Shown here: positions 16,458 to 25,571 of the stretch, one piece after another
Layout of the letters: each line of letters begins with the position of its first letter
Position numbering within the stretch: the stretch's first letter is position 1
Source of the DNA: Vibrio coralliilyticus ATCC BAA-450
Lineage (GTDB): Bacteria; Pseudomonadota; Gammaproteobacteria; Enterobacterales; Vibrionaceae
NCBI RefSeq assembly: GCF_000176135.1
Contig: NZ_ACZN01000018.1
Location: 1,042,984 to 1,106,983 of the forward strand
Reading direction: 5' to 3'
DNA: 64,000 nt
Position numbers and translations under genes: made by a program
The notes under the pieces: model-generated
What the model was told of the DNA's origin: nothing
What the model saw: only the letters and a program-made list of their open reading frames with translations
Database searches by the model: none

Positions 16458-17831
16458 TTAGAATAACTGTAGAACGGAATCAAACAGCTGATTTGCTGTG
16501 CTGATCACTTTCATGTTGGCGTTGTGAGCGTTGGCAAACGTCATCAAGTTTGCCGCTTCTTCATCACTGTTTACTGCGCTGACGTTATCTCGGGCGGCCA
16601 TTGCTTGTTCGCTCATCGACAGCTTCGCCTGATAATCCGCATCCGCCTGACGTGCTTTGATGGCCGTTTCTCCCACCATGGCAGCAAACGCATCGTTTAA
16701 CGTGACTGAACCAAAACCACTGATTGACACGGCTTTGTTGCTGACTGCAATTAAGCTGTCCAGCACATCGGCATTGCCAGGATTACCGTCACCAGACAAA
16801 GCAAGCTCCTCTGGTTTGAGGTCGGTAATCGTCAGGCTTGCAGCTGGGTTAGCAGGGTCGTAACTGAACAAGGGCTTACCTGCATTGCCATTGAGGTCTT
16901 GGCCGGTTACCAACAATGCGTTGAATTCATCAGCGAGCGCCTTAGCCATATCATCAATCGCAGAACGGTATGGTTTTAGCACCTCCGTCTGATAGTCGGT
17001 CAGTGCGCCAACTTGCCCACCCGGTGTATCAGTAATCGCAAAACTCTGAGTACCAAACTCAACATGCAAATCGGCAAGATATGGATCGCTTGGATCAGGC
17101 ACGGCCTTAAGCACTGCAGCATCTCCACCCATGACCAGTGGCTGTCCAGAAGAAAGCGTAACCTGCAAGCTGCCATCGGCCTGTGACGTCGTTTTCACTT
17201 CCACAACTTTAGACAGCTCACCAATTAACGCATCACGAGTATCCATTAACTGAGCCGGGTTACCCCCTGTGCCTTCCATCTCAACAATCTGCTTGTTCAC
17301 ATCAGCGATGTTACTCATCAAGCTGTTGGCATGAGAAATAGCCGCATTGCGCTGGTCATTGACGTCTTTATGCTGGTGAGAAAGCGATTCGGTGAGGGTA
17401 TTAAAACGACGCGCAAGGGCTTCTGATTCATTAATGATTTGCTGGCGATAAGGGACCGATTCTGGTTTTACCGTTGCATCATTCAGAGCTGAAAATAGCG
17501 TATCCAGACCAGCTGAGAGGCTGAAACCGTCAGCGCCGAGTGTGTTTTCCAGTTGGCTCATCGTGCTGCTGTATCGAGTAGCGTAAGCAGAAAGACTGTT
17601 TGTCGCCCAAGTTTGCTTGACTAGAAACTCATCCGTCACTCGACGGATGCTGGTCACTTCAACGCCCAGCCCTGGGCTTAGCTTGTCGTGTTTCGTTCCA
17701 CCAACAGAAGCCATCAAGGCTTGTTGACGGCTGTACCCCGGTGTATTGATGTTGGAGACATTCTGCGCCGTGACATCCAGTGCCACTCGATTCGCATTGA
17801 GGCCGGAAAGGGCGATATTGACGAGGTTCAT
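16458..17831 (-). CDS. flgK: Hook-filament junction protein FlgK (HAP1, lateral system)
   Basis: A protein of 457 residues, somewhat short for FlgK. The N-terminal rod-type motif A-L-S-G-L-N-A-N-R-V-A-L-D-V-T and N-I-N-T-P-G-Y-S-R-Q, and the C-terminal A-N-L-M-T-F-A-N-A-H-N-A-N-M-K-V-I, are characteristic. It makes the first junction ring on the hook. It starts directly after the flgJ stop with no gap. Confidence 0.94.
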   Translation of the reverse strand: MNLVNIALSGLNANRVALDVTAQNVSNINTPGYSRQQALMASVGGTKHDKLSPGLGVEVTSIRRVTDEFLVKQTWATNSLSAYATRYSSTMSQLENTLGADGFSLSAGLDTLFSALNDATVKPESVPYRQQIINESEALARRFNTLTESLSHQHKDVNDQRNAAISHANSLMSNIADVNKQIVEMEGTGGNPAQLMDTRDALIGELSKVVEVKTTSQADGSLQVTLSSGQPLVMGGDAAVLKAVPDPSDPYLADLHVEFGTQSFAITDTPGGQVGALTDYQTEVLKPYRSAIDDMAKALADEFNALLVTGQDLNGNAGKPLFSYDPANPAASLTITDLKPEELALSGDGNPGNADVLDSLIAVSNKAVSISGFGSVTLNDAFAAMVGETAIKARQADADYQAKLSMSEQAMAARDNVSAVNSDEEAANLMTFANAHNANMKVISTANQLFDSVLQLF

Positions 17832-18377
17832 TTACAGCTCCATTTTTCGAATCAATGGTTGGGCGAAGGCTGTAGTCACGCTGACTTCGCCCAACATTTG
17901 TCTAACTGAGGCGACCGTCTCCTGAGTGGAATGAAGCGCCTGGTCCGAATTAGATGTTACAGATGCTTCAGCGTGTGAGCTTGCTTCCACCTCATTGAGA
18001 TTGTCATTCGCCGATAAGGTTGACGCACTGGTTTCAAATTCCACTTCCGAAATCGAAGGACTGAGCTGCTTAATCAACATTTCTGAAATGCCAGAATGCT
18101 GTTTCTTAGACATTTCAATCGCTAGCTGACCATCGTACATATCGCGAAAAACACCTTGTTGTTGGCTGGAAAACGGACTGTCTTCATCGGCCAACACGTC
18201 ACTGCTACTGCGCATCTGGCGCAGCACCATCTGCAAAAACATCGCTTCAAACTGGCCCGCCACAGTCTCCAGTGCGGCTCCCTGTTCGTTGCTGTTCTTT
18301 ATGTTCATCAGAGCGCTGTTATCGTGATAAAGCACCGAGTTCATTTGTGACTGTTCATTCAGTCCGTCAAATTTCAT
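17832..18377 (-). CDS. flgJ: FlgJ-type rod assembly protein lacking the muramidase domain (lateral system)
   Basis: A protein of 181 residues. Residues about 35-105 match the Rod-binding domain (F-E-A-M-F-L-Q-M-V-L-R-Q-M-R, M-Y-D-G-Q-L-A). The rest is a low-complexity acidic tail. The C-terminal glucosaminidase domain of two-domain FlgJ (about 310 residues) is absent. It can scaffold the rod but cannot cut peptidoglycan. The transglycosylase gene at 26312 in the same locus may supply that activity. Confidence 0.88.
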   Translation of the reverse strand: MKFDGLNEQSQMNSVLYHDNSALMNIKNSNEQGAALETVAGQFEAMFLQMVLRQMRSSSDVLADEDSPFSSQQQGVFRDMYDGQLAIEMSKKQHSGISEMLIKQLSPSISEVEFETSASTLSANDNLNEVEASSHAEASVTSNSDQALHSTQETVASVRQMLGEVSVTTAFAQPLIRKMEL

Positions 18378-18386
18378 AAAAACTCC

Positions 18387-19598
18387 TTAAATCACTACCA
18401 GCTCTGCGTTCAACGCACCTGCTTCATGCAAGGCTTGCAGAATCGACATCAAATCCGTTGGCGTCGCCCCTAAACTGTTTACCGCACTGACGATCGTGTT
18501 GAGTTCAGTACCCGGAGGCCAGATCACCATTTGCGCTTGCTCTTCGCTGACGTCTAATAACGATTGGTCGACAACTTTTGTTTCACCATCAGCAAACGCG
18601 TTTGGCTGACTGACCTGTTGCGACTCTGCAATGGTGACCGTTAAGTTTCCATGACTCACCGCGGCTTCACTGACCTTGACGCTCTTACCTATCACAACGG
18701 TACCGGTACGAGAGTTAAAAACGATGCGCGCAGGCTTACGTCCTTCCGCCACGCTGATTTCTTCCAGCATGGACATCATAACAACACGCTGCTGGCTGTC
18801 CTTGGGTGCTTTGACGCTGATACGAACATTGTTCTTTGCTACTGCGACCTTAGGTCCGAAAATGTTGTTGATTTCACGAGCAATATTCTTAGCTGTCGTA
18901 AAGCTTGGTTTTCTCAGGTTCAGTACCACGTTATCTTGCTCTGAAAAGTCATTGGGTACTTCTCGTTCGAGTGTCGCTCCACCAGGGATACGACCTGACG
19001 TAGGCGTATTAATGACGATTTTAGAACCGCTTTTTCCTTCAGCAGACACGCCGCCCACGACGACGTTGCCCTGAGCAACGGCATACACCTCACCATCGAT
19101 GCCGCGCAATGGTGTCAGCAGTAAGGTACCGCCTCGCAAGCTCTTGGCATCACCGATGGAAGACACCACTACATTCAATGTCTGGCCCGCACCTGCCATC
19201 GGTTCAACGGTTGCAGTGACGCTCACTGAAGCCACATTGCGCAACTTAGGGTTGGTACTGTCGTCGATTTGAACACCAAATTGTCGCAACATGTTAGTGA
19301 TGGATTGCGCGGTAAATTTCACCTGATTGCGGTCGCCCTGCCCGTCTAGGCCAACCACTAGACCGTAACCAACCAATTGGTTTTCACGAATACCCTGAAC
19401 ATCAACTAAGTCCATGATAGGGATTTCAACTTCAGCTTGAGCAGGTAACGCTGCCCCTAGTGACAACACCAGCAGCATCCCCATCAAGAATGAATCTCTT
19501 TTATTGGCAACCCTCTTCTCATGCGCATAGCGAAACGGGCTGAATCGAAGAGATAGAGAGCTAAGAACGGCGGTAAACATAGTCATTTTCTGTTTCAT
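18387..19598 (-). CDS. flgI: Flagellar P-ring protein FlgI (lateral system)
   Basis: The ATG at 19598 overlaps the flgH stop by one base and gives 403 residues. The mature part (I-M-D-L-V-D-V-Q-G-I-R-E-N-Q-L-V-G-Y-G-L-V-V-G-L, then G-G-T-L-L-L-T-P-L) is typical P-ring protein, exported by Sec to the periplasm. The likely cleavage site A-Q-A/E-V lies at about residue 54-55, so the leader is unusually long and basic. A start nearer the hydrophobic stretch (about residue 42-46) is possible. It ends with the conserved A-L-N-A-E-L-V-V-I. Confidence 0.9.
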   Translation of the reverse strand: MKQKMTMFTAVLSSLSLRFSPFRYAHEKRVANKRDSFLMGMLLVLSLGAALPAQAEVEIPIMDLVDVQGIRENQLVGYGLVVGLDGQGDRNQVKFTAQSITNMLRQFGVQIDDSTNPKLRNVASVSVTATVEPMAGAGQTLNVVVSSIGDAKSLRGGTLLLTPLRGIDGEVYAVAQGNVVVGGVSAEGKSGSKIVINTPTSGRIPGGATLEREVPNDFSEQDNVVLNLRKPSFTTAKNIAREINNIFGPKVAVAKNNVRISVKAPKDSQQRVVMMSMLEEISVAEGRKPARIVFNSRTGTVVIGKSVKVSEAAVSHGNLTVTIAESQQVSQPNAFADGETKVVDQSLLDVSEEQAQMVIWPPGTELNTIVSAVNSLGATPTDLMSILQALHEAGALNAELVVI

Positions 19599-20269
19599 TA
19601 AAACGGCATCCAAGGACTGTTGAAGAATTGGCTTAACCAGCCAGCAGCATTGCTATCAGCTAAAGTGCCTCGACCCGAATAAGTAATTCGCGCATCACCG
19701 ATTCGTGCGGAAGAGACCTGATTGTTACGGCTGATATCATCAACACGTACGATGCCTGTTAGGCGAATGAACTCATCCCCTTGATTGAGACGAATCCATT
19801 TTTCTCCACTGATACGCAAGACACCATTAGGCAGCACTTCATGAACTGTTACTGTGATAGCGCCTTCGAGCTTGTTTCCCTGAGAGCTGGAAGCACTGCC
19901 ATCAAAAGCGCGTTGAGCGTCGACACTGGCGGCGAGCTCATCGATGGTTTTGCCTCCTAAACTCGGTGCAGCAAAACCAACGCTCGAGTTCTTGCCATAC
20001 TTGGTATCGGCTTTTTTGCTCGATTCCGTTTCTTCGGACAGGACGACCGTGAGCATATCGCCAACACGGTATGCTCGCCTGTCCTGAAACAGGGTCATGG
20101 AGTATTGATGACGATAGAGGCTGCCGTTTTGTGCAGCTGGAAGTGAATAATCCAGCGTAGGTGGTGCGTATTTTTCTTCATCAGGCTCAGGAGGCGTAAA
20201 CTCCTGACGACCAGCACACCCAGCAAGCAAAATGACAACCAGAGGCCACACTCTCAATAATGCCTTCAT
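19598..20269 (-). CDS. flgH: Flagellar L-ring lipoprotein FlgH (lateral system)
   Basis: A protein of 223 residues with a lipoprotein signal peptide (L-L-A-G-C, cysteine at about residue 18). The FlgH core contains the Y-R-V-G-D-M-L-T-V-V-L segment and G-V-L-R-I-S-G-E-K-W-I-R-L-N. It forms the outer-membrane ring around the rod. It lies between flgG and flgI in the standard order. Confidence 0.94.
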   Translation of the reverse strand: MKALLRVWPLVVILLAGCAGRQEFTPPEPDEEKYAPPTLDYSLPAAQNGSLYRHQYSMTLFQDRRAYRVGDMLTVVLSEETESSKKADTKYGKNSSVGFAAPSLGGKTIDELAASVDAQRAFDGSASSSQGNKLEGAITVTVHEVLPNGVLRISGEKWIRLNQGDEFIRLTGIVRVDDISRNNQVSSARIGDARITYSGRGTLADSNAAGWLSQFFNSPWMPF

Positions 20270-20294
20270 TCCCTGTTCCTTTATTACTTAACGG

Positions 20295-21080
20295 TTACAC
20301 CGACTGAGCGACAAACTTCAGCATGTCATCCGCAGCCGAAACGACTTTGGCATTCATCTCGTAAGCGCGCTGAGTCGTGATCATGTCGACCATTTCCTCC
20401 ACCACCTGCACGTTTGAGCCTTCTAAAGAGCCTTGCTTAATGCTGCCTACGCCGTCTTCTCCGGCAATCAGCTCATCCGCCTGACCACTGGCTTCCGTTT
20501 CACGGAACAAGTTTCCGCCCACGGCTTCTAGGCCGGCTGGGTTGATGAATTTCGCTAAGGTGATTTGACCGAGTTCTTGTGGTGCAGTGCTGTCAGCTGT
20601 AGTAGCGGACACCGTGCCATCCACACCAACAGAAACAGATAACGCGTTCTCTGGGATCTGGATTTGCGGTTCTAAAGGCAGGCCTTGGCTATTAACCATC
20701 AAGCCTTCCGAATTAACGTGAAACTGGCCGTTGCGGGTGTACATGATCTGGCCATCGGAATTTTCGATCTGAAAAAAACCTTGCCCCATCACAGCAAGAT
20801 CCAACTCCTGACTGGTGTTTTGTGTATTGCCTTGAGTGAACACCTTCTGTGTGCCCACCACTCGTACACCACTACCTAACTGAACGCCTGCTGGCAGCTC
20901 GTTAACCTGATCCACCAGCGCTCCCGGTTGGCGTTGAATGCTGTAAAACAGATCTTCAAACACTACTCGGTCACGCTTAAAGCCAACGGTATTAACGTTT
21001 GCCAGGTTATTGGAAATGGCAGTCATTTTGGTGTCTTGGGCTGCCATGCCCGTTTTACTTACCCATAAAGCTGAGTGCAT
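20295..21080 (-). CDS. flgG: Flagellar distal rod protein FlgG (lateral system)
   Basis: A protein of 261 residues, the standard length. The start M-H-S-A-L-W-V-S-K-T-G, the rod motif N-N-L-A-N-V-N-T-V-G-F-K-R and the C-terminal S-N-V-Q-V-V-E-E-M-V-D-M-I-T-T-Q-R-A-Y-E are all conserved. It builds the distal rod that crosses the P and L rings. The gap to flgF is 21 bases. Confidence 0.95.
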   Translation of the reverse strand: MHSALWVSKTGMAAQDTKMTAISNNLANVNTVGFKRDRVVFEDLFYSIQRQPGALVDQVNELPAGVQLGSGVRVVGTQKVFTQGNTQNTSQELDLAVMGQGFFQIENSDGQIMYTRNGQFHVNSEGLMVNSQGLPLEPQIQIPENALSVSVGVDGTVSATTADSTAPQELGQITLAKFINPAGLEAVGGNLFRETEASGQADELIAGEDGVGSIKQGSLEGSNVQVVEEMVDMITTQRAYEMNAKVVSAADDMLKFVAQSV

Positions 21081-21101
21081 TTTCTACTCCTTGCGCCGCG
21101 C

Positions 21102-21833
21102 CTAGCGTGACGACATTAATTTGTTACCGGCCTGCGCCAAAGTCTCTGCGGTTTTCATCATCCGCACCTGCATTTCAAAGTTACGTGTCAGAGACATCAC
21201 GTTCAGCAGTTCATCAATTGCTGATACGTTACTGCCTTCAATATGCTCTGGCGCAAGTTGAACGGTTTGGTCAACCTCAAATGGGTTGCCATCAACGCTA
21301 TGAAGCAAGCTATCGCTCTCTTTCTGCAGTTGATTGGTTTCCGGCTTCACCAACTTCAACGTGCCTACTTCAAGCTCCGCACCACCACCCGGAGGTACGA
21401 CAGAAATACGACCACGTTCGCTGATTTCAACTTTCTGATAATCTGGCAGAACCAAAGGGCCACCTTCACCGATAACCGCGAAGCCATTAATAGATAAAGC
21501 GCCAAACGGATCGACTTTGATGTTACCTGCCCGGGTATACGCTTCCTGGCCATCTGCAGTCTGAACGGTCAGATAGCCTTCCCCCATAACGGCAACATCC
21601 AAAGCGCGACCTGTTTTGACGATGTCACCTTCATCAAAACGAGTAGACGCAGAGTTAGTCACAACCATAGTACGGCCATCAAAACCTGAGCCCTGAAGCT
21701 GTACACTCGAGACACGCTCCATATCAGCACGAAAACCAGCGGTATCCGCATTGGATAAGTTGTTTGAGCGAACATGCTGAGCCTTGAGTACTCGACTCGC
21801 GCCAGATGTTGCAGTGAATAGCAAACTGTCCAT
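21102..21833 (-). CDS. flgF: Flagellar proximal rod protein FlgF (lateral system)
   Basis: A protein of 243 residues with rod/hook family ends: N-N-L-S-N-A-D-T-A-G-F-R-A-D near the N-terminus and S-N-V-S-A-I-D-E-L-L-N-V-M-S-L-T-R-N-F-E at the C-terminus. It sits between flgE and flgG as expected. It starts 11 bases after the stop that flgE would have in its restored frame. Confidence 0.93.
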   Translation of the reverse strand: MDSLLFTATSGASRVLKAQHVRSNNLSNADTAGFRADMERVSSVQLQGSGFDGRTMVVTNSASTRFDEGDIVKTGRALDVAVMGEGYLTVQTADGQEAYTRAGNIKVDPFGALSINGFAVIGEGGPLVLPDYQKVEISERGRISVVPPGGGAELEVGTLKLVKPETNQLQKESDSLLHSVDGNPFEVDQTVQLAPEHIEGSNVSAIDELLNVMSLTRNFEMQVRMMKTAETLAQAGNKLMSSR

Positions 21834-21844
21834 ATCAGGCTCCG

Positions 21845-23040
21845 TTAGATTGCGTTAAACAACGCCTGAGTCAGTTTGTCATTAGTCGAAATGGTTTTTG
21901 CATTCGCCTGATAGTTGCGCTGTGCTGTCATCAGATTGACCAACTCGCTCGTCAGATCGACGTTTGACCTTCTAGCGCTCCCGGTGTTAGATCACCCAAA
22001 GTGCCAGAACCTGGGACACCCATTACTGGCGCACCTGAGCTGAAACTTTGAGTCCAAGCAGTGCCGCTGACTTTTGAGAGGCCTTGAGGGTTAGCAAAAT
22101 CTGCCAGCACGACTTGGCCCTGCAATTGGGACTGACCGTTAGTGTATGTGGCGTAGACCATGCCGTTATCCTCTACGCGAACACCCGCGAGTTCACCCGA
22201 TGTGTAACCATTCGGGTTGTTAGTGCTAACACCAAAGCCTGTGCCAAATTGAGTGCTGCCTGACAGGTCAATGTCGATGCTCATTGGGTTTGCGCCCGCA
22301 GCCGGGAACGAAACGTTATAAGCGCCTGTCGGCGTCGCAATTGAACCATCTGGATTGAACGTCATCGCCACAGTGGAAACCGCGCCCGCACCTCCATCAA
22401 CTTGCACATTCACTTCCCATACATTGTCAGCAGTTTTAGTGAAGTACTGCGTTACGGTATGTGGCTTGCCTTGTGAGTCGTAAACTTTTGTCGTGTAAGA
22501 AGAGTTGAATGAATCAGTATTGTTAGGGTCAAACGGATTCACGGTCTGATCGACAATCGAATTCGTTGCATCTAGGTTGGCAATGAACTCCATCTTATCA
22601 GTCGCTTTAGCCGCCAATGAGGATGTCGAGATCTTGATATCACCCGTTGCACCCGTGAGCAGATTGTTGTTCCCATCAACACTGTAACCTTGCAATTTGG
22701 CGCCTGTGTTACCTATGACGTAATTGTCTTTATCAGTGCCAAATACACCTGAACGGGTGTAAAGCAATTGCCCCGCGCTGTCTTTGGTCACAAAGAAGCC
22801 ATTGCCATTGATCGCCAAATCCATTGCACGACCCGTTCCGCTCACCGAACCATTTTTATCAAAGTTTTGGGAGATGGAAGCGACTTCCACGCCGCCTGGC
22901 TGCATTCCGTTATAAACAGCCGCAAACTCAGTACGTGCTCCCTTGAATCCGTAAGTCGATGCGTTGGCAATATTGTGGCTGATGGTATTCAGCTCTGTGT
23001 TGGTCGCATCAAGACCGCTTAGGGCAATATTAAAACTCAT
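21845..23040 (-). CDS. flgE: Flagellar hook protein FlgE (lateral system), frameshifted near the C-terminus
   Basis: The open frame from 23040 gives 362 residues and stops at 21952, ending G-A-L-E-G-Q-T-S-I. In the next frame the DNA goes on to encode S-N-V-D-L-T-S-E-L-V-N-L-M and T-A-Q-R-N-Y-Q-A-N-A-K-T-I up to a stop at 21845-21847, the conserved hook C-terminal helix. One base lost near 21967 (plus-strand GACC where GAACC is expected) explains this; the restored protein would be 398 residues. Without that helix a hook subunit should not polymerise. The N-terminal parts are intact (N-I-A-N-A-S-T-Y-G-F-K-G). A sequencing error is possible. Confidence 0.88.
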
Positions 23041-23065
23041 AACTAACCTCTGTCTTCCTTATTGG

Positions 23066-23746
23066 TTAAGCACCAAACTGAGTGATTTGATAGAAAGGTA
23101 CGCTGCCAACACCTTCGATGTTAACGAACGCTGCGCCGCCTGAGCTTGGGATACGAACTTGCTCAACCTGACCGGCTAAAAGAATGTTTGGAGCAGATTG
23201 CCCCTCCTGAACCTGAACAGATACCGTATATTTTCCTGGTTTAAGACCGAGCTCTTCAGGGTTGATACTAAAATCCACGTCACCCGCGGGATGAGCGCCT
23301 AAAGGCACTTTGGTTGACTGGCCGAACTCATCGGTAACAACCAGGTTGACTTGGCTTGAAGGATGTTGAAGCTCAATTTTTCCACCTTGAACCGCGTCAC
23401 CCATTTCAAACTCATTACCAGAAACAAAAACCGTCTGACCAACCAACCCGGCCGTAGACAGAACTTGCATGTTATCGAGCAAAACCATGCTGTTTTGCAT
23501 CATTGACGCCATGTTCTCTGTACTTTGTACCTGAGAGAACTGTGCCAATTGACTAACATACTCAGTGCCATCAAGTGGGTTAAGCGGATCCTGGTTCTGA
23601 ATCTGTGCCACCATCAAGCTGATGAATTCGTTTTCTAACGATGTCGCACTATTGGCATCTTGTGGGTTACCAGTCACCGAGGTGGTATTTGCCCCAGAGC
23701 CTACTGGAGTGTCAGAAGATAAAGCGTTGTAAGAAGCGATGCTCAT
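23066..23746 (-). CDS. flgD: Flagellar hook cap/assembly protein FlgD (lateral system)
   Basis: A protein of 226 residues with the family N-terminus F-I-S-L-M-V-A-Q-I-Q-N-Q-D-P-L-N-P-L-D and an E-Y-V-S-Q-L-A-Q-F-S motif, followed by beta-rich FlgD domains. It caps the growing hook and is discarded afterwards. The start overlaps the flgC stop by one base. FlgE follows after 25 bases. Confidence 0.94.
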   Translation of the reverse strand: MSIASYNALSSDTPVGSGANTTSVTGNPQDANSATSLENEFISLMVAQIQNQDPLNPLDGTEYVSQLAQFSQVQSTENMASMMQNSMVLLDNMQVLSTAGLVGQTVFVSGNEFEMGDAVQGGKIELQHPSSQVNLVVTDEFGQSTKVPLGAHPAGDVDFSINPEELGLKPGKYTVSVQVQEGQSAPNILLAGQVEQVRIPSSGGAAFVNIEGVGSVPFYQITQFGA

Positions 23747-24180
23747 TAGCTGCCCTGCCCTAGTCTAAGCAGGCCTTGCTGCATACTTTTTACATTGCTA
23801 AGCACTTCAACATTGGTCTCGAAGCTACGGGTGGCTGACATCATATCTGCCATCTCAGACACAACGTCGATATCTGGGTAGTAAACATACCCCTCGTCGT
23901 TAGCCAGCGGGTTACTCGGCTCAAAGCGTTTTTCCGCCTGACCTGCGCTTTGGACAACATCGACAATTCTCACTTCAGCATTTGGGTAACTCTCTTTACT
24001 AGCTGACAACTGAGTTTTGCTGTACACCGTAGCAAACACAGGTTTTAGCGCCTTGTACGCGTCATCTGGATTGGCAGAGACAGCATCCGCGTTAGCGAGA
24101 TTACTCGCGACAGTATTCAAGCGTACTGTCTGAGCGTTCATTGCTGAGCCAGCAATCGAGTAAATATCGGTAAATGACAT
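23746..24180 (-). CDS. flgC: Flagellar proximal rod protein FlgC (lateral system)
   Basis: A protein of 144 residues. The N-terminal rod motif (A-G-S-A-M-N-A-Q-T-V-R-L-N-T-V-A-S-N-L-A-N), the Y-P-D-I-D-V-V-S-E-M-A-D-M segment and the C-terminal R-S-F-E-T-N-V are diagnostic of FlgC. It follows flgB by 2 bases. Confidence 0.95.
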   Translation of the reverse strand: MSFTDIYSIAGSAMNAQTVRLNTVASNLANADAVSANPDDAYKALKPVFATVYSKTQLSASKESYPNAEVRIVDVVQSAGQAEKRFEPSNPLANDEGYVYYPDIDVVSEMADMMSATRSFETNVEVLSNVKSMQQGLLRLGQGS

Positions 24181-24182
24181 AA

Positions 24183-24545
24183 TTAACGCCCCTCTATCAC
24201 TTTCGCCAGTCCCTGAAACTTCATGTTCAGAAAGGTCAGGCTGGTCTGAAAGTCCATGTTGTTTTGTGTGAATTTGCCCTGTTCAACTCCCAACTCGACT
24301 GTGTTGCCATCTTTACTGTTCTGATAAGGAATCGAGTACATAGAAGAGACCTGCAGTTTAGGTACGGGTTTGTTCACTCCATGAGGTGATAACTGATTCA
24401 TTACAGTAGTAAAACTCAGATCCTTAGCCAGATACCCAGGGGTATCAACATTTGCTAGGTTACTGGCAAGGACTTTGGTACGCTGAACCCGAAAATTCAG
24501 CGCATCAGGGTGAACACCCAACGCATTTTCAAATGAAATTGCCAT
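24183..24545 (-). CDS. flgB: Flagellar proximal rod protein FlgB (lateral system)
   Basis: The ATG at 24545 behind AAAGGA gives 120 residues starting M-A-I-S-F-E-N-A-L-G; the frame extends upstream to 24602 but that part has no ribosome-binding site and overlaps the promoter. The rod motif L-A-S-N-L-A-N-V-D-T-P-G-Y and the C-terminal M-D-F-Q-T-S-L-T-F-L are conserved. It is the first gene of the minus-strand rod/hook operon. Confidence 0.94.
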   Translation of the reverse strand: MAISFENALGVHPDALNFRVQRTKVLASNLANVDTPGYLAKDLSFTTVMNQLSPHGVNKPVPKLQVSSMYSIPYQNSKDGNTVELGVEQGKFTQNNMDFQTSLTFLNMKFQGLAKVIEGR

Positions 24546-24585
24546 GTCTCTTTCCTTTAAAATCGGCTCGAATAAGGATGAATAA

Positions 24586-24601
24586 GACAAGATGCATGCC
24601 A
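24586..24601 (-). promoter_or_regulatory. Sigma-54-like promoter of the flgB operon
   Basis: Read on the minus strand, TGGCA (24601-24597) and TTGT (24590-24587) have -24/-12 spacing, with the final C of TTGC changed to T. It resembles the lafB element closely (TGGCATGCATCTTG compared with TGGCATTCATCTTG). It lies about 40 bases before the flgB start. Confidence 0.65.
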
Positions 24602-24623
24602 CAAAAATAACAAAACAAAATCA

Positions 24624-25421
24624 ATGACTTACAAAAAAGAAAGGAAATTCAATTTCCGCATTACGGAAGTATTGAAAAGCCAGAGGAACCGAATTGCTTC
24701 CTCTCTAAACTGGGCTGTAATAGTCAGTACCGTGCTGTCCAGTCAGGCCGTTTTAAGCAGTGAAAATATCGGCGCCAAGCAATCCATTATTCAAGCCGTA
24801 GAGGCCGACTTTAGACAACAGGTCCAGACTCAAGCCGACAACAATCACTGGGGAGACTATCAACTCGATTACGATATTCGCGTCCCTGCTGCTGCAGAGC
24901 ATCTACCTATGTGCCCCAAACCACTGAATATTTCAGGTATCGACAACAAAGTGCTCCCTGTCGGCAACCTAAAACGTGCCGTCAGCTGCGATGTACCCTC
25001 AGCGAACTGGCGTATCAATGTCGCCATCAAATCTGCGCTGACACTCAATGTGGTCGTCACCAAAACAGGCATCAATCGAGACCAAGCGATTTCACCGATG
25101 AACCTTAAGCTTGAAAAGAGAACCCTTAATCGGGAGCAAGATTTCTTCACCCAGCTATCTCAAGTTTCCGGCATGGTTGCCTCTAGGCGCATACGCTCGG
25201 GCCAGATATTAGATCCGAGAAAATTAGAGTCCACACCTCTGGTCGCGAAAGGTAATCAAGTGGTGATTACCGCCTCCAAAAACGGATTTACTGCATCCAC
25301 CAAAGGTGTCGCCCTTGAGCAAGGAACGCGTGGTGAACAAATTGATGTGCAGAACAGTTCTTCAGGAAAAGTCATAAAAGCGGTGGTCACCGGACTGAAT
25401 CAGGTACAGACCCAATTCTGA
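24624..25421 (+). CDS. flgA: Flagellar P-ring assembly chaperone FlgA (lateral system)
   Basis: A protein of 265 residues in the longest reading. After a basic start there is a hydrophobic segment (about 28-45) like a signal peptide, then the FlgA/SAF domain: R-R-I-R-S-G-Q-I-L, L-V-A-K-G-N-Q-V-V-I and G-E-Q-I-D-V-Q-N. It assists FlgI polymerisation in the periplasm. It is divergent from flgB. No clear ribosome-binding site precedes ATG 24624, so a downstream start is possible. Confidence 0.87.
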   Translation: MTYKKERKFNFRITEVLKSQRNRIASSLNWAVIVSTVLSSQAVLSSENIGAKQSIIQAVEADFRQQVQTQADNNHWGDYQLDYDIRVPAAAEHLPMCPKPLNISGIDNKVLPVGNLKRAVSCDVPSANWRINVAIKSALTLNVVVTKTGINRDQAISPMNLKLEKRTLNREQDFFTQLSQVSGMVASRRIRSGQILDPRKLESTPLVAKGNQVVITASKNGFTASTKGVALEQGTRGEQIDVQNSSSGKVIKAVVTGLNQVQTQF

Positions 25422-25571
25422 TTTTTGGACTCCGGTTATCATTTTCGTTGTTTATGACTCGTAAAGAGATAATCATTTCAGGTAGATATAAAAAAGTGAT
25501 TACTTTGACTTAATGTTTCGCGCATCATGGTCGCATTAAACCTGTAACCACGATGACTAAGGAACCCATTG

